The notes under the pieces were generated by a model. The model searched no databases. It saw only the letters and a list, made by a program, of their open reading frames with translations, and was not told the DNA's origin. Below are positions 6,301-7,507 of a stretch of 7,507 nt of DNA, piece by piece; position 1 is the stretch's first letter; each line of letters opens with the position of its first letter. The stretch covers positions 1-7,507 of the forward strand of contig JAUWHL010000028.1 in NCBI GenBank assembly GCA_030605895.1. Direction: 5' to 3'. Both the position numbers and the translations under genes were made by a program. This stretch comes from Promethearchaeota archaeon. GTDB lineage: Archaea; Asgardarchaeota; Lokiarchaeia; Sigyniarchaeales; SOKP01.

Positions 6301-6320
6301 AATTAACTTTAAAGTTAATT
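6301..6320. promoter_or_regulatory. Perfect 20-base palindrome upstream of the longin-like gene
   Basis: The half-site AATTAACTTT is followed immediately by its exact reverse complement, with no spacer. It ends 15 bases before the GTG start of the next gene. If the TATA-like TTTTATATTTT at about 6282-6292 is used, transcription would begin at or near this palindrome, so it is a candidate operator. The symmetry is certain; the role is inferred. Confidence 0.42.
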
Positions 6321-6335
6321 GGAATATATGAAGCT

Positions 6336-6758
6336 GTGATTTCTGTGGAAAAGATAATACAAGATATTTGGATACTAAATAAAGCTGGCGCTGTCTTATA
6401 TCACCGTGTTTTTGAAAAAAATTTAGATGAACAATTGATTGGAGCATTAATGTCTGCATTGAATCTATTAGCAGAGGAATTAGAAAAAGGAGGTTTATCT
6501 AATTTTGAGATAAAAGATAAAAAATATACTATTATAAAACAACATGAAATATCTTTTATTGTTAATTCCTCGAAAAAGACTAAAGAGAAAAAAGTTCAAG
6601 AAGAATTGAAAAGTATTGTAAATAAGTTTTTCAATTTATATCCAAAAGAAATGCTTAATAACTGGGATAATGATTTAAGTGTTTTTGATGATTTCGAAAA
6701 GCATATTGAAGATAGTTTGCAGGATACTATAGATAAATTTGAAAAAGCTTTTTGGTGA
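6336..6758 (+). CDS. Longin/roadblock-like small protein of Asgard type
   Basis: This 140-residue soluble protein starts at GTG 6336; a second GTG at 6345 (V4) is possible, and an ATG at 6328 is out of frame and hits TGA at once. The order of predicted elements is beta strands (QDIWILNKAGAVLYHRVF, 9-26), an amphipathic helix (DEQLIGALMSALNLLAEEL, 31-49), more strands (LSNFEIKDKKYTIIK, then HEISFIVNS, up to about 77) and a long charged helical region to the end. This is the strand-hairpin, helix, strand-hairpin, helix order of profilin-like longin and roadblock folds. The 'IWILxxxGxVLxHRVF...GALMSALNxxAEEL' wording is one I associate with expanded Asgard families related to eukaryotic trafficking and small-GTPase regulators. 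Partner GTPases are not in this window. GGAA at 6321-6324 is a weak ribosome-binding candidate. Its stop faces the RadA-like gene with only 4 bases between stops. Fold assignment is an inference; function unproven. Confidence 0.68.
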   Translation: MISVEKIIQDIWILNKAGAVLYHRVFEKNLDEQLIGALMSALNLLAEELEKGGLSNFEIKDKKYTIIKQHEISFIVNSSKKTKEKKVQEELKSIVNKFFNLYPKEMLNNWDNDLSVFDDFEKHIEDSLQDTIDKFEKAFW

Positions 6759-6762
6759 ATTT

Positions 6763-7506
6763 TTAAAACCAGGAGTCTATCGTTGTGTTCTTTAAAGGCA
6801 CTTTTTTCTTAGGTGCACGGGGTTTCCACTTTCGCAACCTATTTTCAGGCAAGTAAGGATGCTGAACGAGTGTATATTCTGCATACCGTTCATCATCATT
6901 TATCATTACTAGCACATTTCCAAAATGAGAAAGGATTTTACCCCCCTTTGGTCTGAAAAGGGAATGTTCGTGTAAAGGAGTCGTTATAATAATGAGAGGG
7001 TTTGCCTTCCAGAGAATTGATTTAATTCCATCTATTGTACCTAGCAGATCTTCGAAAGTCTGTTTTTCATAGCTTTTGAACATGGTTGTAATCCCAGAGA
7101 TTAGCACAACTTTCACATCTTCAAGTATAGAAAGTCTATTCTCCAAAATCTCAACCATTTGATCCCAGGTGAAAGCCCGACTTATTAAGATATTTTCTAA
7201 AACCTTCCGGGGAGATAAGTTCTGTGAAACTGCAAACTTGCTTACATTATAAGGATTAAACCGATTATTTCCATCTATAAAAGCGACTCTAATACCTTCT
7301 CCAAACCCTCCATTGTTAAAAGACTTCTGGGCAATAACTGCCGTTGTTAATAAAATGTTGGTTGTTAGTTTCTTGTCGCCGTAGAGTAAGTAAACTAAAT
7401 CCCGGTGAAATCCCCCAGAAAGCAACTCGTCTAGAGTTGTATCTCCGCTTGAAATGAGTGGTAAATGATTATTCCTCTTAAGAACCTTCAGTCCTGAATC
7501 AAACAT
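6763..7506 (-). CDS. RadA/RecA-family paralog with degraded Walker motifs and C-terminal PIP-like motif
   Basis: This 247-residue protein follows the RadA/RadB/KaiC core pattern. 'L-P-L-I-S-S-G-D-T-T-L-D-E-L-L-S-G-G-F' (15-33) matches the start of the RadA core. 'R-A-F-T-W-D-Q-M-V-E-I-L' (110-121) matches the RadA RAxxxxHQ region. 'F-R-P-K-G-G-K-I-L-S-H-F-G-N' (184-197) matches RadA's GGxxLxH segment, and 'L-V-Q-H-P-Y-L-P-E' (213-221) its terminal strand. Walker A is wrecked: G43-DKKLTTN replaces GxxxxGKT, with no lysine at the catalytic place. The Walker B aspartate is S137 (VVLISG). ATP hydrolysis is therefore unlikely. The tail is basic (RKWKPRAPKKK) and ends in NTTIDSWF (240-247), which has PIP-box spacing with N in place of Q. 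A clamp-bound adaptor for the PolB2 polymerase, similar in logic to bacterial ImuA, is the favoured inference. The ATG at 7506 is one base from the window edge, so a more upstream start cannot be excluded. Confidence 0.85.
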   Translation of the reverse strand: MFDSGLKVLKRNNHLPLISSGDTTLDELLSGGFHRDLVYLLYGDKKLTTNILLTTAVIAQKSFNNGGFGEGIRVAFIDGNNRFNPYNVSKFAVSQNLSPRKVLENILISRAFTWDQMVEILENRLSILEDVKVVLISGITTMFKSYEKQTFEDLLGTIDGIKSILWKANPLIIITTPLHEHSLFRPKGGKILSHFGNVLVMINDDERYAEYTLVQHPYLPENRLRKWKPRAPKKKVPLKNTTIDSWF

Positions 7507-7507
7507 C

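Noticed and set aside
1..7507. CRISPR arrays, tRNA or rRNA genes, insertion sequences
   Set aside because: No regularly spaced repeats, cloverleaf signatures, transposase motifs or terminal inverted repeats were seen on either strand.

Overview
The window looks like chromosomal DNA of an archaeon, most likely an Asgard (Promethearchaeota, Loki-like) lineage. The DNA is AT-rich. It carries an archaeal-type family B DNA polymerase of the PolB2 kind, a RadA/RecA-family paralog, Shine-Dalgarno remnants matching the archaeal 16S tail (AGGTGA, AGGT), and a small longin/roadblock-like protein of a type I associate with Asgard genomes. The assignment is inferred from gene content; no marker rRNA is present.

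Layout: 2-580 (+) is the 3' end of a carbohydrate-active beta-sandwich protein whose start lies before the window. 753-3440 (-) is a two-gene operon: a 90-residue coiled-coil protein followed, 3 bases later, by an 803-residue PolB2-type polymerase with a disabled exonuclease and altered polymerase motifs. 3441-3620 is a divergent promoter region with a perfect 15-base dyad next to the polymerase operon. 3621-4601 (+) is a COG2159-type amidohydrolase-fold protein that lacks several expected metal ligands. 4618-4728 (-) is an unlisted small zinc-ribbon gene. 4944-5363 (+) is a cysteine-rich DUF3795-type protein. 5512-6246 (+) is a seven-helix membrane protein. 6336-6758 (+) is the longin-like protein, preceded by a perfect 20-base palindrome. 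6763-7506 (-) is a RadA-like protein with both Walker motifs degraded.

The main story is DNA repair. The polymerase, its small partner and the ATPase-dead RadA paralog lie on the same strand within 7 kb. The polymerase and the RadA paralog each end, at their very last residue, in a PCNA-interacting-peptide-like octet (QKDMSCFI and NTTIDSWF). By analogy with bacterial ImuA-ImuB-DnaE2, I infer a clamp-tethered damage-tolerance ('mutasome-like') module: a non-proofreading polymerase plus a catalytically dead recombinase paralog acting as adaptor, both docked on PCNA. The remaining genes (hydrolase, DUF3795, membrane protein, longin-like, sugar-binding fragment) have no evident functional link to it.
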